A stretch of 64,000 nt of DNA. It comes from SZUA-584 sp041656035. Lineage in GTDB: Bacteria; Bacillota; Clostridia; Christensenellales; SZUA-584. Under the pieces are notes generated by a model. That model saw nothing but the letters and a program-made list of their open reading frames with translations, was not told where the DNA came from and did no database searches. Both the position numbers and the translations under genes were made by a program. This document shows, one piece after another, positions 8,862 through 16,676 of the stretch (position 1 is its first letter; the number at the start of each line of letters is the position of its first letter). The stretch is taken from contig CAZPHS010000009.1 of the NCBI GenBank assembly GCA_964586785.1, forward strand, positions 1-64,000. The letters are read 5' to 3'.

Positions 8862-9935
8862 TTAATAATTAACGATTTCTTTTATGGTAACATTAAGCGC
8901 CGTACGGTCGTGCGCCAAGTCGATGTATTTCTCCGTGGGCTTGCCGTCGATAAGAAGCTTGACGACCGGCCGCAGGCTGGCGTTCTCATAGTTTTTAACG
9001 ACTATGCCGACTTCTTCCGTGCTGAGCCTGATACACGTTCCAATAGGGTAAGGCGCGATTTTTTTTGTCAGCGCGCTTACAACATTCGGGTCGAACATTG
9101 TGTTGTATCCGCCCATAATATACTCGAGCGCGTCGGAGGGCAGCATAGCTTTACGGTAGGGCCTGTCCGCGGTTAAAGCGTCGAAAACGTCAACAACGCC
9201 CACTATGCGGCCGAAAGAATGTATATCCTCCCCCGACAGCCCGTATGGGTAGCCGTTTCCGCCAAATTGTTCATGATGCTGCAGCGCCATTATTTTGGAT
9301 TCTTCGGGTATGTCAAGATAATCACAAAGGTAATTATATCCGCGTTCGCTGTGTTTTTTTATCTCATCGAACTCGTCGGGCGTAAGCCTTGCGGGTTTAT
9401 TCAGTATTTCTTTATCGATAAACATTTTGCCGGTATCGTGCAAAAGCGCGCCGACGGCAAGCTGATGAAGCTGATTTTTGTTATATCCTAAAGTTATGCC
9501 AACAACGACGGATAGTATCGCCACGTTAAGACTATGGCTGTATGTATAGTCGTCATATGTCCGCAAATCAATCATGTTGACCATAATCTGGCTGGAATGC
9601 ATCATTTCATCAATCGTATAGTGGAGCAGCTTGTCTATTGTCTTCATATGAAGGCGAAGCGAATTCGGACGGTTTGTACTCGTGCTGTCAAGCAATGACT
9701 GGAGCTCGTTTTTCATAGTCATTTTAAGCTCGGCGCTGACGACGTCGTTTACAAAAAGACCTTTTGAGATTTCATCGTCAATATAAAGGCCTTGATAACC
9801 AAGACTCTCAATTTTTTTAATCAGCGAGTCCGACAGCATCCGCCCTTTACGCAACAGTATCCTGTTTCTCGACAGAACAAGGTCTGAAGCCAGCTTATGA
9901 CCGCTGCGCAGATGTTTAACAGGAACATATCTCAT
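8862..9935 (-). CDS. HD-GYP domain c-di-GMP phosphodiesterase
   Basis: 357 residues without a membrane segment or receiver domain. The N-terminal 100 residues contain the strand-rich module often preceding HD-GYP domains (PVKHLRSGHKLASDL). The HD-GYP core has HDTGK (166-170), HHEQFGGNGYP (220-230) and the downstream DVFDALTADRPYR segment (249-261). All metal-binding and GYP residues are intact, so it should hydrolyse c-di-GMP. The C-terminal 70 residues (about 290-357) form a small beta domain with EVGIVVKNYE. It begins 6 nt after cheA and is the last gene of the operon, tying c-di-GMP breakdown to chemotaxis expression. The real effector and localisation are unknown. Confidence 0.9.
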   Translation of the reverse strand: MRYVPVKHLRSGHKLASDLVLSRNRILLRKGRMLSDSLIKKIESLGYQGLYIDDEISKGLFVNDVVSAELKMTMKNELQSLLDSTSTNRPNSLRLHMKTIDKLLHYTIDEMMHSSQIMVNMIDLRTYDDYTYSHSLNVAILSVVVGITLGYNKNQLHQLAVGALLHDTGKMFIDKEILNKPARLTPDEFDEIKKHSERGYNYLCDYLDIPEESKIMALQHHEQFGGNGYPYGLSGEDIHSFGRIVGVVDVFDALTADRPYRKAMLPSDALEYIMGGYNTMFDPNVVSALTKKIAPYPIGTCIRLSTEEVGIVVKNYENASLRPVVKLLIDGKPTEKYIDLAHDRTALNVTIKEIVNY

Positions 9936-9941
9936 AACGCT

Positions 9942-11939
9942 TTAACTTATTAGTCCGCCAATATCAAGTATAAGGCAAACGCTCCCGTCTCCAAGAATTG
10001 TACAACCCGAAACGCATTTTGTTGAGCCGAGTATTTTCGCAAGGTACATAGGCAGCGGCTTAACTACGGTTTGCTGCTCGCCGACAAGGCTGTCCACAAA
10101 CAAACAATATGATTGATGCTGATCTTCGAGTTGTATTAACATTCCGTCTTCAAAGTCGGTAACAGACGTTTCAATACCGAATATCTTATGCAAGCGTACG
10201 ATAGGAAAACAATTGCCGCGCGTATGTATCATTTCATTTCCGTCGGGGTCCTGTAAAATATCTTTTTTGTTAGCTTTAAACGCCTCTTTAATCGAAAGCA
10301 GCGGCAGAATAAATATATGCCTGCCGACAGAAACCAGCATACCGCTTATTATTGCCAGCGTGAGCGGAATGCGTATCCGCACAGTCGTACCCTTATTGGG
10401 CGCGCTGTCAACGCTTATGGCGCCGCCTAGTTTTTCTATATTCTTTAACGCGACATCCATGCCTACGCCGCGGCCGGAAAACTCCGTTACCTTCTCTTTT
10501 GTGGAAAAGCCCGGCGCAAATATAAGAGAGTACGCCTCATTATCCGTAACTTCGTCCGCGGGCTTGTTTATAAGACCAAGTTTTATACCTTTGTTTGCAA
10601 GCGCTTCTTTATCAAGACCCCGACCGTCGTCGGATATGATAATAATAACGTCGCTGCCGGAATTGAACGCCTCAAGCGTTATTTGGCCAACCGGATTTTT
10701 GCCAAGCTTTACGCGCGCGTCGGCAGACTCCAAACCATGGTCCATAGCATTTCGCACGGTATGCATTATAGGATCCGAAAGATTATCCAGAACATTTTTG
10801 TCAAGCTCGGTATCCTCGCCGATTATTACAAGATTTGCCTGCTTATTGGTTTTGGCCGCCATATCGCGTATTATGCGCTCCATCTTGTGAAATGTGGTGG
10901 AAACCGGCACCATACGGATAGACATAACAATATCCTGAAGCTCGTCGGTAAGCTTGCGAAGCTGGCGCGACGCTTTATCAAAGCTGTCAAGATTAAGCTT
11001 TACAACCTCCGGATTTTTTGTTACCGAGGATTCGGTGATAACGATCTCGCCCACAATATCCATAAGGCTGTCAAGCTTGCTTAAATTTACGCTCATATAA
11101 TTTTGCTTGCCCGCCTGCACGGCGTCGGCGGCGGCAGCCCTTGACGCTCTTGCGGGTTTTCTGTTAGAGAGGAACGCTTTGGCTTCCGGATTGGTTTCAT
11201 CCAACTGTTCAAGTTTAAATTTCCTTATGAAAAAAGCTTCCCGTATTTTATTCTTAAGCGTATCATATGATTCGTCGGACAGCATATAAAGCGTAAAGCC
11301 GTTTTCTATAATCTCATCGGCGCTGTATTCACCCAGCAGATCGCGGGGAACGGTAGATATTTTTGAACACAGCTTTTCTACAGACTTTACAATGCCAAGA
11401 GCCCGTATGTTTTCCATACGGCTTTCTTTTTCAAACAATACATGCGCTTTGTAGCATAACTGCCCTTCCGAAGATTCCTTTAAATTTATAAAAAGCTGAT
11501 TAGAAGTGGTATCTTCATCATCCGCGGGACCGTCTTTCCTTCGTGTGAGAATATCGTAAAAGCCTTTTACATCCGCGGTTAACTGGCTCAAATCGCCGTC
11601 CGGGTTTCCGGTGCTTTGTATTTTGTTAAGCTCGGCCTTTATCGCGTCAAGCGACGAAAAAACAAGATCGCTTATTTTGCTGTGATCGCCCGCGCGCGCG
11701 TTGTGTTCGCGCAGATAACCGAAAAGGTCCTCAAGCACGTGGGAGAGTCCGGTAATATTATCAAAGTTCATCATTGCGGACGATCCTTTTACCGTATGCA
11801 GTATACGGAAAATATCCGCGATATGATCAGATGAAAAGGACCCTTCCTTTTCGCATACAAGCAGCATAGATTCAAGATTGTCTAAAAGCTGCTCGTTTTC
11901 GTACAGATATACATCTAATATTGAATCACCTTTTGGCAT
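9942..11939 (-). CDS. cheA: Chemotaxis histidine kinase CheA
   Basis: 665 residues. The P1 phosphotransfer domain has HTVKGSSAM with phosphoacceptor His48. A divergent region (about 130-260) takes the place of P2. The P3 dimerisation domain starts near SVNLSKLDSLMDIVGEIV. The P4 catalytic domain has the N box VRNAMDHGLES, the G1 box DDGRG and SGRGVGMDV. The C-terminal P5 is CheW-like. It phosphorylates CheY and CheB in receptor arrays with CheW. The start has a strong GGAAAGGAGG SD. It lies 30 nt downstream of cheY in the minus-strand operon, while cheW, cheR and cheB are in the plus-strand flagellar cluster. Confidence 0.95.
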   Translation of the reverse strand: MPKGDSILDVYLYENEQLLDNLESMLLVCEKEGSFSSDHIADIFRILHTVKGSSAMMNFDNITGLSHVLEDLFGYLREHNARAGDHSKISDLVFSSLDAIKAELNKIQSTGNPDGDLSQLTADVKGFYDILTRRKDGPADDEDTTSNQLFINLKESSEGQLCYKAHVLFEKESRMENIRALGIVKSVEKLCSKISTVPRDLLGEYSADEIIENGFTLYMLSDESYDTLKNKIREAFFIRKFKLEQLDETNPEAKAFLSNRKPARASRAAAADAVQAGKQNYMSVNLSKLDSLMDIVGEIVITESSVTKNPEVVKLNLDSFDKASRQLRKLTDELQDIVMSIRMVPVSTTFHKMERIIRDMAAKTNKQANLVIIGEDTELDKNVLDNLSDPIMHTVRNAMDHGLESADARVKLGKNPVGQITLEAFNSGSDVIIIISDDGRGLDKEALANKGIKLGLINKPADEVTDNEAYSLIFAPGFSTKEKVTEFSGRGVGMDVALKNIEKLGGAISVDSAPNKGTTVRIRIPLTLAIISGMLVSVGRHIFILPLLSIKEAFKANKKDILQDPDGNEMIHTRGNCFPIVRLHKIFGIETSVTDFEDGMLIQLEDQHQSYCLFVDSLVGEQQTVVKPLPMYLAKILGSTKCVSGCTILGDGSVCLILDIGGLIS

Positions 11940-11969
11940 GGCTCTTCCTCCTTTCCTGTTTGCTTTGCT

Positions 11970-12326
11970 TTATGGCAGATTGTTAAACGCCGCGACAATA
12001 ACGTCTTCTTTAAACGGTTTGACTATAAAGCCTTTCGCGCCTGAAAGAACGGCCTCTCGCACCATGCTTTCCTGCCCCATAGCGGAAATCATTATGATAT
12101 TGGCGTTGGGGTCGATAGACAATATTGACTTAAGACTTGTCAGACCGTCCATTTCCGGCATTGTGATGTCCATTGTCACGACATCCGGAGCAAGATCTTG
12201 ATATTTTTGTATGGCTATTTTGCCGTTCTCCGCTTCGCCGACGATTTCATACCCGTTTTTGCCGAGCATGTTTTTGATGGAAACTCTCATGAATGCCGCA
12301 TCGTCGACTATCAGAACCTTCTTCAT
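11970..12326 (-). CDS. cheY: Chemotaxis response regulator CheY
   Basis: A stand-alone receiver of 118 residues. Asp8-Asp9 (acid pocket), phosphoacceptor Asp53 in VTMDITMPEMDG, Ser81 and Lys103 (IVKPF) are all present. The ATG at 12326 is chosen because AGGAGG lies 9 nt before it. An in-frame TTG three codons earlier directly abuts the SD and is unlikely. Phosphorylated CheY acts on FliM/FliY, both encoded in this window. Dephosphorylation would be by CheC and FliY, since no CheZ is seen. Confidence 0.95.
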   Translation of the reverse strand: MKKVLIVDDAAFMRVSIKNMLGKNGYEIVGEAENGKIAIQKYQDLAPDVVTMDITMPEMDGLTSLKSILSIDPNANIIMISAMGQESMVREAVLSGAKGFIVKPFKEDVIVAAFNNLP

Positions 12327-12390
12327 TTTGCGCAACCTCCTGTATAAGGTGTAATTTTTATTGCTTATATTGTAATGCTGTTTTTAGCAT

Positions 12391-12918
12391 TTAGATTGAC
12401 AAGAAACTTTTGGGTACAACCGTGCGCACTGACAAGACACATGTTTCACAACAAAACTCAATGGAACGGCCGGAACTCCCTCCGGTGTCTTCTCCGCAAA
12501 TCTTTATACTGCGTTCACTCAAAACCCTTTTGCACATTGCCGTATTTCGCTGCCCCACATTCATGATGTCCAATAAACTGGATGTTTTGAACATATGTGC
12601 GCCGCCTGCCATTTTTGCCTTCAGCCGGCTTTGCGCCGCTCCGGCCGACGCAAGCAGATCAATTATGTCCTCTATAGCTGTGTCGGCAAATTTAAACCGG
12701 TTGGTAACATTTATCGCGTCCGCCGCGCTCGGCAGCATTATATGCACCATGCCAGCCAGTTTTATTATAGGATCGTACAGTACAAGTCCTATACACGACC
12801 CAAGACCCAAGGTTGTAATCTTATCCGGCGCTTGCGCAATTTTATGCTCCGCGATGCCAATTGTAAAAACATTGGCGGCACATTTGTTTTTTTCCGGTTC
12901 CGCCGCGTAAGCCTTCAT
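12391..12918 (-). CDS. cheD: Chemoreceptor glutamine deamidase CheD
   Basis: 175 residues. The catalytic Cys42 is in the GLGSCIGLVLYD motif and His59 in GMVHIMLP, with KMAGGAHMF following, all typical of CheD. It deamidates receptor glutamines and also binds CheC and stimulates its CheY-P phosphatase activity. Its start overlaps the cheC stop by 4 nt (ATGA), so translation of the two partners is probably coupled. The C-terminus has a Cys-rich patch (FCCETC) that I do not recall as standard. Confidence 0.93.
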   Translation of the reverse strand: MKAYAAEPEKNKCAANVFTIGIAEHKIAQAPDKITTLGLGSCIGLVLYDPIIKLAGMVHIMLPSAADAINVTNRFKFADTAIEDIIDLLASAGAAQSRLKAKMAGGAHMFKTSSLLDIMNVGQRNTAMCKRVLSERSIKICGEDTGGSSGRSIEFCCETCVLSVRTVVPKSFLSI

Positions 12919-13544
12919 ACAAGTCCCATCTGTACCATCAATTTATTATAAGATTCTACGTCAGGTATCAAAAAGAACCGGCCGAATAAACTTTTGTTCG
13001 AGGTTACAAACTCCGTCTCCATAAATAAAACTCCGTCTCCGTATTCACCGTAGGCAGATACAAGAAGGTTCATAACCGCGCCTGCCATATCTATAACCAG
13101 CTCCGGAACCGATGCGGCTATATCAAAGCCGGTCAAAGACGATATAGCGGTAAGATAAGACCCTATGAGTATATTTGACACTTCTTTAAGAGCCGACACC
13201 TGCAGCTCGCTTAAATCGTCAATTTCCGTTTTGCTTTCATCAGCGGGAAGCTCCCCTATGAGCATATTTGTTAAAAGACCGGCATCGGGCTTATCAAGCA
13301 CAAGCAGTATATAGCCGTTTAAATCGTTCGATATGCCGACAAGAAGTCCGGCTACGATGTTTTCGGGGCCTTTGAGTAAATCGCAGATTTGATTATATGC
13401 GCAAAACTGAGCCTTTGGAACGCACAGTTCAACATTATCCCCAAGCATAACCGAAAGAGCTGTTACCGCGTGACCGGCGCCTATATTCTCTAACTCACGT
13501 AAAAAGTCCAGCTGATCGCTCGGCAAGCCTTTCAGATCAAACAT
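12915..13544 (-). CDS. cheC: CheY-P phosphatase CheC
   Basis: 209 residues with the two-fold CheC repeat. Each half has the ExxN active-site signature, first in RELENIGAGHA (Glu17, Asn20) and then in LKEVSNILIGSY. These residues dephosphorylate CheY-P in CheC and FliY. The start has an AAGGCGG-type SD. It is the first gene of the minus-strand cheC-cheD-cheY-cheA-HD-GYP operon, and the divergent FliK-like gene begins 201 bp away. Confidence 0.93.
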   Translation of the reverse strand: MFDLKGLPSDQLDFLRELENIGAGHAVTALSVMLGDNVELCVPKAQFCAYNQICDLLKGPENIVAGLLVGISNDLNGYILLVLDKPDAGLLTNMLIGELPADESKTEIDDLSELQVSALKEVSNILIGSYLTAISSLTGFDIAASVPELVIDMAGAVMNLLVSAYGEYGDGVLFMETEFVTSNKSLFGRFFLIPDVESYNKLMVQMGLV

Positions 13545-13745
13545 AAGTCGACCGCCTTGTAGTATTATTTGCTGCTTGCTTTTCGCCGCAAAAAGACCGC
13601 GGGCTCTAAGGGATTTAATAAGCTGCAGAAACTTATAAAAAAATCCGATAGATAAAAATAGAAGCTATATATCGCAACATAAAGAATATAAACAGAAATA
13701 TACGGTAAGAAACGTCTAATGTATTAAAAAGGCGGAAAAAAATAA
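13545..13745. promoter_or_regulatory. Divergent promoter region between the che operon and the flagellar supercluster
   Basis: 201 bp with no ORF, AT-rich in the middle. On the minus strand TTGCGA, a 17-nt spacer and TATCTA form a weak sigma-A-like pair ahead of cheC. On the plus strand TCCGATAG (13644-13651) resembles a sigma-28 -10 element, but no TAAA lies at the right distance, so I do not call a sigma-28 promoter. Both operons must start here, but the exact sites are unresolved. Confidence 0.45.
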
Positions 13746-15425
13746 ATGAGAATAGAGCATGTCGGGACGGCGAAAAATATTCCCGAAAACGCGCGCGGTC
13801 AAGTATTAACGCATGGCGAAATATTGATTGCCGAGGTTATGGGCGTTGACGGCGATAAAGTTATGTTGAAAGGCCAGGACGGAATGGCGCTGTCGGCAAA
13901 GCTGATAAGCGATATAAACGTGTCCGTGGGAGATTTTGTTGAAACAATTGTGGACGAGGCGGGGCACGGACGATATGTATTGAGAATTGTGGACATTACC
14001 AGGAACCGTCCGGATAATAATATAGGCGGAACCGATACGCCAAAGGTAAATTCGGATTTCGGCGCGGCGCGCACACTGCGCGAAACGCTTAATATAATGA
14101 AAATGAATCCCGGGACTGTTCCCAAAGTAGCCTCGTTTATATCACGCCATGATATAGGCGGCACTCCCGAAAACATAGAAATAATCACGCAGCTTTCAAA
14201 AGCCGTAACGCCCATAGGCAAACTGTTGGCGGAGGTTATATCGCTTATAAAAAATGGGGCTGTAAAGACTGATAACGCGCCCGCTTTAACCGCCAACGCG
14301 GCGCATGTGTCAAATAAGCAGGTTGAAAACGCGGAGTTCGCGCGGAGCGCGAATGAAAAAAAAGAGGCGATACTGGTTGGAGAAACCGAAAAAATTGACG
14401 TGCGGCAAAATACGCTAAGCGCCGCGAAAAACAATAATATATCAGTAAAAACAAATCCCGAAGGATACGGCGTACAAACGGACGCATCAGATATACCCGA
14501 CACTTTATCATATGAAAATGCGGCAGTCAGTCCAAAAGAAAACAATTTAACGGAGCAGCCCGAAAAAGAGACGATTTCGCCGCCGCTTAATCAAACGCCT
14601 ATTAATACCGAAGATACGACGGTTTCGGTAGCAACGCAAAAAGGTACTGTAAGCGCGGCGTCGGATAACGCGGGCGCGGTTATAGCCGTTAAGTATACGG
14701 ATGTTGCGGCCGTCCGGCGGGCGATAACGAGTTTGGAGCCGGACTTTGTCTTAACAACCAAACCGTATATTAAAACCCCGCCCGTTTTTGCGGAAAGAGA
14801 CGAAAACGATATGCCAGCGGAGCGGGTATTATCCGAAAAGATAATATCATTATTTGTTAAATTGGGTGATAAGGACAAGCTTGCCGCGAATATAAAAAAA
14901 GCCGTTACGGAACTGCCGGAGAATATCAAAGAACTAAAGCTTTTGCTTTCAAGACACGATACAAATAATAAGGACGAATTGGCGGGAATGCTTGAATCTG
15001 CCGAAAAACAGTTGTCGCTTTTATCGCAAATAAAGCATTTTAATTTCTTCCATATTCCGCTTTTGCGTCCCGACGGCTCTGACACGACCGCCGAACTGTA
15101 TATATACAGGAATAGAAAAAACAGAAAGGCGGAAGACGCCGAAAGCTTTGTAATATTGCTCGGGCTTAATACGCAGCATTTGGGACGGGTGGAGACGCTT
15201 ATAAAAGCCGGAGGCGCTGGGTTATCCGTTGTTCTGTATATGGAAGATACAAGTTTCGCGGAAGGGGACGAAATAAAGCTTTTTAAGGAATCCGCAAAAC
15301 GGTTTGGGTACAAAACAGTAAATGTAAGCGCCGAAAAGCTTGTATCCAATACTACAATACTAAATTCCGAGGAACGGCTGACTTTTAAGCCGGGCGACGG
15401 ATTCGGCGTGGATATAAGAATATGA
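13746..15425 (+). CDS. FliK-like flagellar protein (YlqG-type), paired with an FlhB-like protein
   Basis: 559 residues without a signal peptide. It has an N-terminal folded part (about 1-90, with GDFVETIVDE), a long low-complexity middle rich in Ala, Thr and Lys (about 180-310), and a C-terminal globular domain (about 420-559) starting near FFHIPLLRPDGS. This is the layout of hook-length-control-like proteins. In Bacillus a similar gene, ylqG, sits next to the FlhB-like ylqH, as here: the next gene overlaps by 4 nt. A separate canonical FliK lies at 46899, so this is a second FliK-like protein. A role in flagellar export is inferred from context. Confidence 0.7.
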   Translation: MRIEHVGTAKNIPENARGQVLTHGEILIAEVMGVDGDKVMLKGQDGMALSAKLISDINVSVGDFVETIVDEAGHGRYVLRIVDITRNRPDNNIGGTDTPKVNSDFGAARTLRETLNIMKMNPGTVPKVASFISRHDIGGTPENIEIITQLSKAVTPIGKLLAEVISLIKNGAVKTDNAPALTANAAHVSNKQVENAEFARSANEKKEAILVGETEKIDVRQNTLSAAKNNNISVKTNPEGYGVQTDASDIPDTLSYENAAVSPKENNLTEQPEKETISPPLNQTPINTEDTTVSVATQKGTVSAASDNAGAVIAVKYTDVAAVRRAITSLEPDFVLTTKPYIKTPPVFAERDENDMPAERVLSEKIISLFVKLGDKDKLAANIKKAVTELPENIKELKLLLSRHDTNNKDELAGMLESAEKQLSLLSQIKHFNFFHIPLLRPDGSDTTAELYIYRNRKNRKAEDAESFVILLGLNTQHLGRVETLIKAGGAGLSVVLYMEDTSFAEGDEIKLFKESAKRFGYKTVNVSAEKLVSNTTILNSEERLTFKPGDGFGVDIRI

Positions 15426-15727
15426 ACAAACGCGAAGATAAAAAGGCGCGGGAGGCCGCCGCGTTAAAATATAACGCACAATCGGACGACGCGCCGTACA
15501 TATTGGCGCTGGGCAAGGGTTACGCGGCGGATAAAATGGTGGAGGCGGCGCACGAGTCGGGCGTGCATGTTGTGCAGGACGAGAAACTTTCAAAGGTTCT
15601 GCAAAAACTCAGCGTGGGCGATGAAATACCCGAAACGTTATATCAGGTCGTCGCGGAGATATTAAGCTTTATAAGCCGTATAGATGAAAAGTACGGCGCA
15701 AGGTTTGGAATAGATAAAATGCGGTGA
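15422..15727 (+). CDS. FlhB C-terminal-domain-like protein (YlqH-type)
   Basis: 101 residues that match only the cytoplasmic C-terminal domain of FlhB/YscU (AADKMVEAAHESGV...LAxxL-type helix), with no membrane segments. The autocleavage NPTH motif of true FlhB is absent at the equivalent point, where ILALG is found. True FlhB is encoded at 26306. Such stand-alone FlhB-CTD proteins are known in Bacteria (FhlX/YlqH) and can substitute for the FlhB C-terminal domain in some species. It overlaps the upstream FliK-like gene by 4 nt, suggesting a functional pair. Confidence 0.85.
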   Translation: MNKREDKKAREAAALKYNAQSDDAPYILALGKGYAADKMVEAAHESGVHVVQDEKLSKVLQKLSVGDEIPETLYQVVAEILSFISRIDEKYGARFGIDKMR

Positions 15728-15761
15728 TATATAATAGACACTTATTACGAAAGGGACAATT

Positions 15762-16628
15762 ATGTCTTTATCCGGTGTTGGCGCGGCGCAGGCCGCCATG
15801 TTAAGAATACTGAATCAAAGGGAGCAAACACAATACGGCGCGGGTACGTTTTCTGATGTGCTAAACCAAAGCCTTCAAACCGGCACGGCGCAAACAGATT
15901 TGTATTCAAGCTTTACGGACGTCGATATGGCGCCCTTGCTTCTTGTCTCTTTGCTGGGCGGCGGGTCGAGCACTATGCTGCTGAGCCTTGGCAGCGCGCT
16001 GGCTATGCACCGCAAACAACAGGCAATGCCCGCTTATGACACATCGGCCAAAGCGCTGACCCCGGTCGCGGCGTCAAAGGCGGTCACGCCCGCGATATAC
16101 AGCTTTCCTTATAATAGATCGGCGTCTCTTTATAACAGGGTTATCGCGCAGTTTTCAGTGGAAACAAATCCGCGATACGAGGTGAACAAAAAGGGGCGCG
16201 GAGACACTTACTGCAACATTTTTGTTTGGGATGTGACAAGCGCAATGGGCGCGGAAATACCGCATTATATTGATCCGAAGACGGGGGCTCCGATGAAATA
16301 TCCTAATGTTTCCGGAGCGCGCGAGCTTTCGGCAAACGGTACTTACAATTGGCTGCACCAGTACGGTGAAAAGTATGGATGGTATCAGGTAAGCGCGCAG
16401 GAAGCGCAAATGCTTGCCAACACCGGCCGGCCGGTCGTCGCGTCGTTAAAAAGAAGCGGCATGAGCGGTCATATACAGATTGTATGCCCTTCGGCCGACG
16501 GTTTATACGACCCCAAAAGGGGTGTTATGATTGCGCAGGCAGGGCGCAGGCTTACAAGCTATGCCCCTATAAAATCGATATATAAAAGCGACAGTCTTTC
16601 CAAAGTAGTCTATTTTGCGCACAGGTAG
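15762..16628 (+). CDS. Putative Cys-His peptidase/amidase encoded with flagellar genes
   Basis: 288 residues. The N-terminal 115 residues are Ala/Ser/Thr-rich and include a hydrophobic stretch (about 57-82) but no classical signal peptide. The C-terminal domain has a Cys in DTYCNIFVWDV (Cys151) and a His in SGHIQIV (His237). This Cys-then-His order and spacing fit CHAP/NlpC-P60-like cysteine peptidases that cut peptidoglycan. Lying between FlhB-like and fliD, it may open the wall for the flagellum, or be exported through the flagellar apparatus given the lack of a Sec signal. The function is inference, and I do not recognise a named family. Confidence 0.55.
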   Translation: MSLSGVGAAQAAMLRILNQREQTQYGAGTFSDVLNQSLQTGTAQTDLYSSFTDVDMAPLLLVSLLGGGSSTMLLSLGSALAMHRKQQAMPAYDTSAKALTPVAASKAVTPAIYSFPYNRSASLYNRVIAQFSVETNPRYEVNKKGRGDTYCNIFVWDVTSAMGAEIPHYIDPKTGAPMKYPNVSGARELSANGTYNWLHQYGEKYGWYQVSAQEAQMLANTGRPVVASLKRSGMSGHIQIVCPSADGLYDPKRGVMIAQAGRRLTSYAPIKSIYKSDSLSKVVYFAHR

Positions 16629-16676
16629 CGGCAGGGATGCCGCTAAGTAATTAAGGTAAGCAGGAGGTTTACGATT

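Noticed and set aside
10213..10890. Plus-strand ORF of 225 codons inside cheA
   Set aside because: Antisense shadow of a clearly conserved kinase domain, with no SD and low-complexity Ser/Ile-rich translation.
13545..13745. Sigma-28 promoter at TCCGATAG
   Set aside because: No TAAA at 15-17 nt upstream, unlike the two good sigma-28 sites.
13799..14545. Minus-strand ORF of 248 codons inside the FliK-like gene
   Set aside because: Shadow of biased codon use. The plus-strand protein has the expected SD, operon context and C-terminal domain.
14591..15349. Minus-strand ORF of 252 codons inside the FliK-like gene
   Set aside because: Ser-rich antisense shadow without a start signal.
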